A program made the position numbers and the translations under genes. Below, in pieces: positions 63,342 through 64,000 of a stretch of DNA of 64,000 bases (position 1 is the stretch's first letter; every line of letters starts with the position of its first letter). Location of the stretch: positions 2,397,545-2,461,544 of the forward strand of contig OY282385.1 of the NCBI GenBank assembly GCA_958295935.1, written 5' to 3'. This DNA is from an uncultured Dehalococcoidia bacterium (GTDB lineage: Bacteria; Chloroflexota; Dehalococcoidia; Lucifugimonadales; Lucifugimonadaceae). A model generated the notes under the pieces. The model worked only from the letters and a program-made list of their open reading frames with translations. It was not told the DNA's origin and searched no databases.

Positions 63342-64000
63342 TCAATCTTGGCGGACGAGCCAGATATTCCAGTAGGGTCGGTCGTTTACGCTGGTTCTTC
63401 CGCCTGTTGGGGCTCCGAATGGGTAGTAGTCGTGTTCCTGGGCTGGGAGTAGGTCTACTGCGTCGAACTTGAGTCTGGTCGTTTGAGCGAACTGTTCGGC
63501 TGTGTCGGCGCTACAGTCCGCGAAGGCGAAGTCGCCTATTTCGTGAGCGGGCAGTACGCCTTCCTCGATGGATTTTCTTATCCACTCGGCCGGCCCGCCG
63601 TCTGTCTTGAGTACGATGCCCATGCGTCGCTTTCCTCCCTGTGAGGTGCGTGCGACCTTGTAGTCGATGGCTGGGCAGTCGTATGCGCCGGCAACTCTTG
63701 CGGGCCATCTGGTTTCGCCGTCCGGTCCGCCGTAGAAAGTGACTCCTGCGTAGCCGTCCTGTCCTTGCAAGAAGGCTACGAGGGGCTTTTGCTGGGGGCT
63801 GTCATTTATTACCCATCCGTCGATCATCAGTAGGGGTTCAGATTGGTTTTCCACCCATTGGCTGAGCCGCTTTCGGTATCCGGGCTGGTACGTGATGCGG
63901 TTGTATTCGACTGTTACGCCGTTCTGGGACATGGAGAGATTTATGGGATAGACCTCTACGACGACGAAGTTTCCTGGCGGTACGAAGTCTCTGGCGAATA
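63342..64000 (-). CDS. Protein of unknown function, 5-prime end outside the window
   Basis: The frame reads through the ATG at 63932 and continues with protein-like sequence (RDFVPPGNFVVVEVYPINLS) to the window edge, so the true start is beyond it. The visible 218 residues contain beta-rich stretches, PLVAFLQGQDGYAGVTFYGGPDG and YDCPAIDYKVA, and end YWNIWLVRQD. No family is recognised. It is convergent with the flavin reductase gene. Confidence 0.6.
   Translation of the reverse strand, partial: FARDFVPPGNFVVVEVYPINLSMSQNGVTVEYNRITYQPGYRKRLSQWVENQSEPLLMIDGWVINDSPQQKPLVAFLQGQDGYAGVTFYGGPDGETRWPARVAGAYDCPAIDYKVARTSQGGKRRMGIVLKTDGGPAEWIRKSIEEGVLPAHEIGDFAFADCSADTAEQFAQTTRLKFDAVDLLPAQEHDYYPFGAPTGGRTSVNDRPYWNIWLVRQD

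Noticed and set aside
1-64000. tRNA genes, CRISPR arrays, insertion sequences
   Set aside because: I scanned intergenic regions for GGTTCGAATCC-type arms, regularly spaced repeats and transposase frames and found none; a covariance search would be needed to exclude small RNAs.

Overview
The window reads as chromosomal DNA of a high-GC bacterium, most likely a Chloroflexota lineage (Dehalococcoidia / SAR202-like). This is inferred from the gene mix, not from a marker phylogeny: a T-box leader on a branched-chain amino acid operon, DUF3090 and SCO1664-type proteins, HtpX with PspAB, several enolase-superfamily sugar-acid dehydratases, and many TTG/GTG starts. I see no rRNA, tRNA, CRISPR array, phage module or transposase.

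Layout. 0-14 kb is catabolic and accessory: NIPSNAP, a DinB-like protein, a sugar-nucleotide or uronate SDR, a DEAD-box helicase, a membrane-bound GAF/winged-helix regulator, an aminotransferase divergent from a ThDP enzyme, a large mosaic serine-protease lipoprotein, and a mandelate racemase-type dehydratase. 14-23 kb holds tilS convergent with a minus-strand cluster purF-purM-purH-glycosyltransferase-NAPRTase, followed by a tandem GNAT gene. 22.8-32.6 kb is a complete ilvBNC-leuACDB operon behind a leucine-type T-box, with a DUF4328 membrane protein inserted between leuC and leuD. 32.6-40.3 kb is accessory: zinc dehydrogenase, lactonase, a decayed GAF-domain fragment, a 779-residue multi-domain DNA-binding protein with a sigma-region-4 motif, a second dehydratase, a 62-residue membrane protein and a JAMM protease. 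40.3-51.6 kb holds two transporters: a polar amino acid (Aap-type) system and an oligopeptide (Opp-type) system whose binding-protein gene is divergent. 51.7-64 kb carries DUF3090, SCO1664, an inositol-phosphatase, htpX-pspAB, a degenerate glutamine amidotransferase, gyrA, an MMPL exporter overlapping a CrtC/AttH-like lipoprotein, a flavin reductase, and a gene that runs off the window end.

How the parts work together. Imported amino acids and peptides, together with the T-box-controlled branched-chain pathway, supply amino acids. The purine genes purF, purM and purH supply three steps of IMP synthesis. The dehydratases, lactonase and dehydrogenases suggest sugar-acid oxidation.

The most notable local observations are: the apparent AUA start of purM overlapping the purF stop; the leucine T-box; the sigma-4/wHTH protein next to a decayed GAF gene; the mosaic protease with a 258-bp tandem duplication; and the amidotransferase-fold protein lacking its catalytic cysteine upstream of gyrA. 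No clearly new multi-gene system could be demonstrated from sequence alone. The 779-residue DNA-binding protein is the best candidate for something undescribed.
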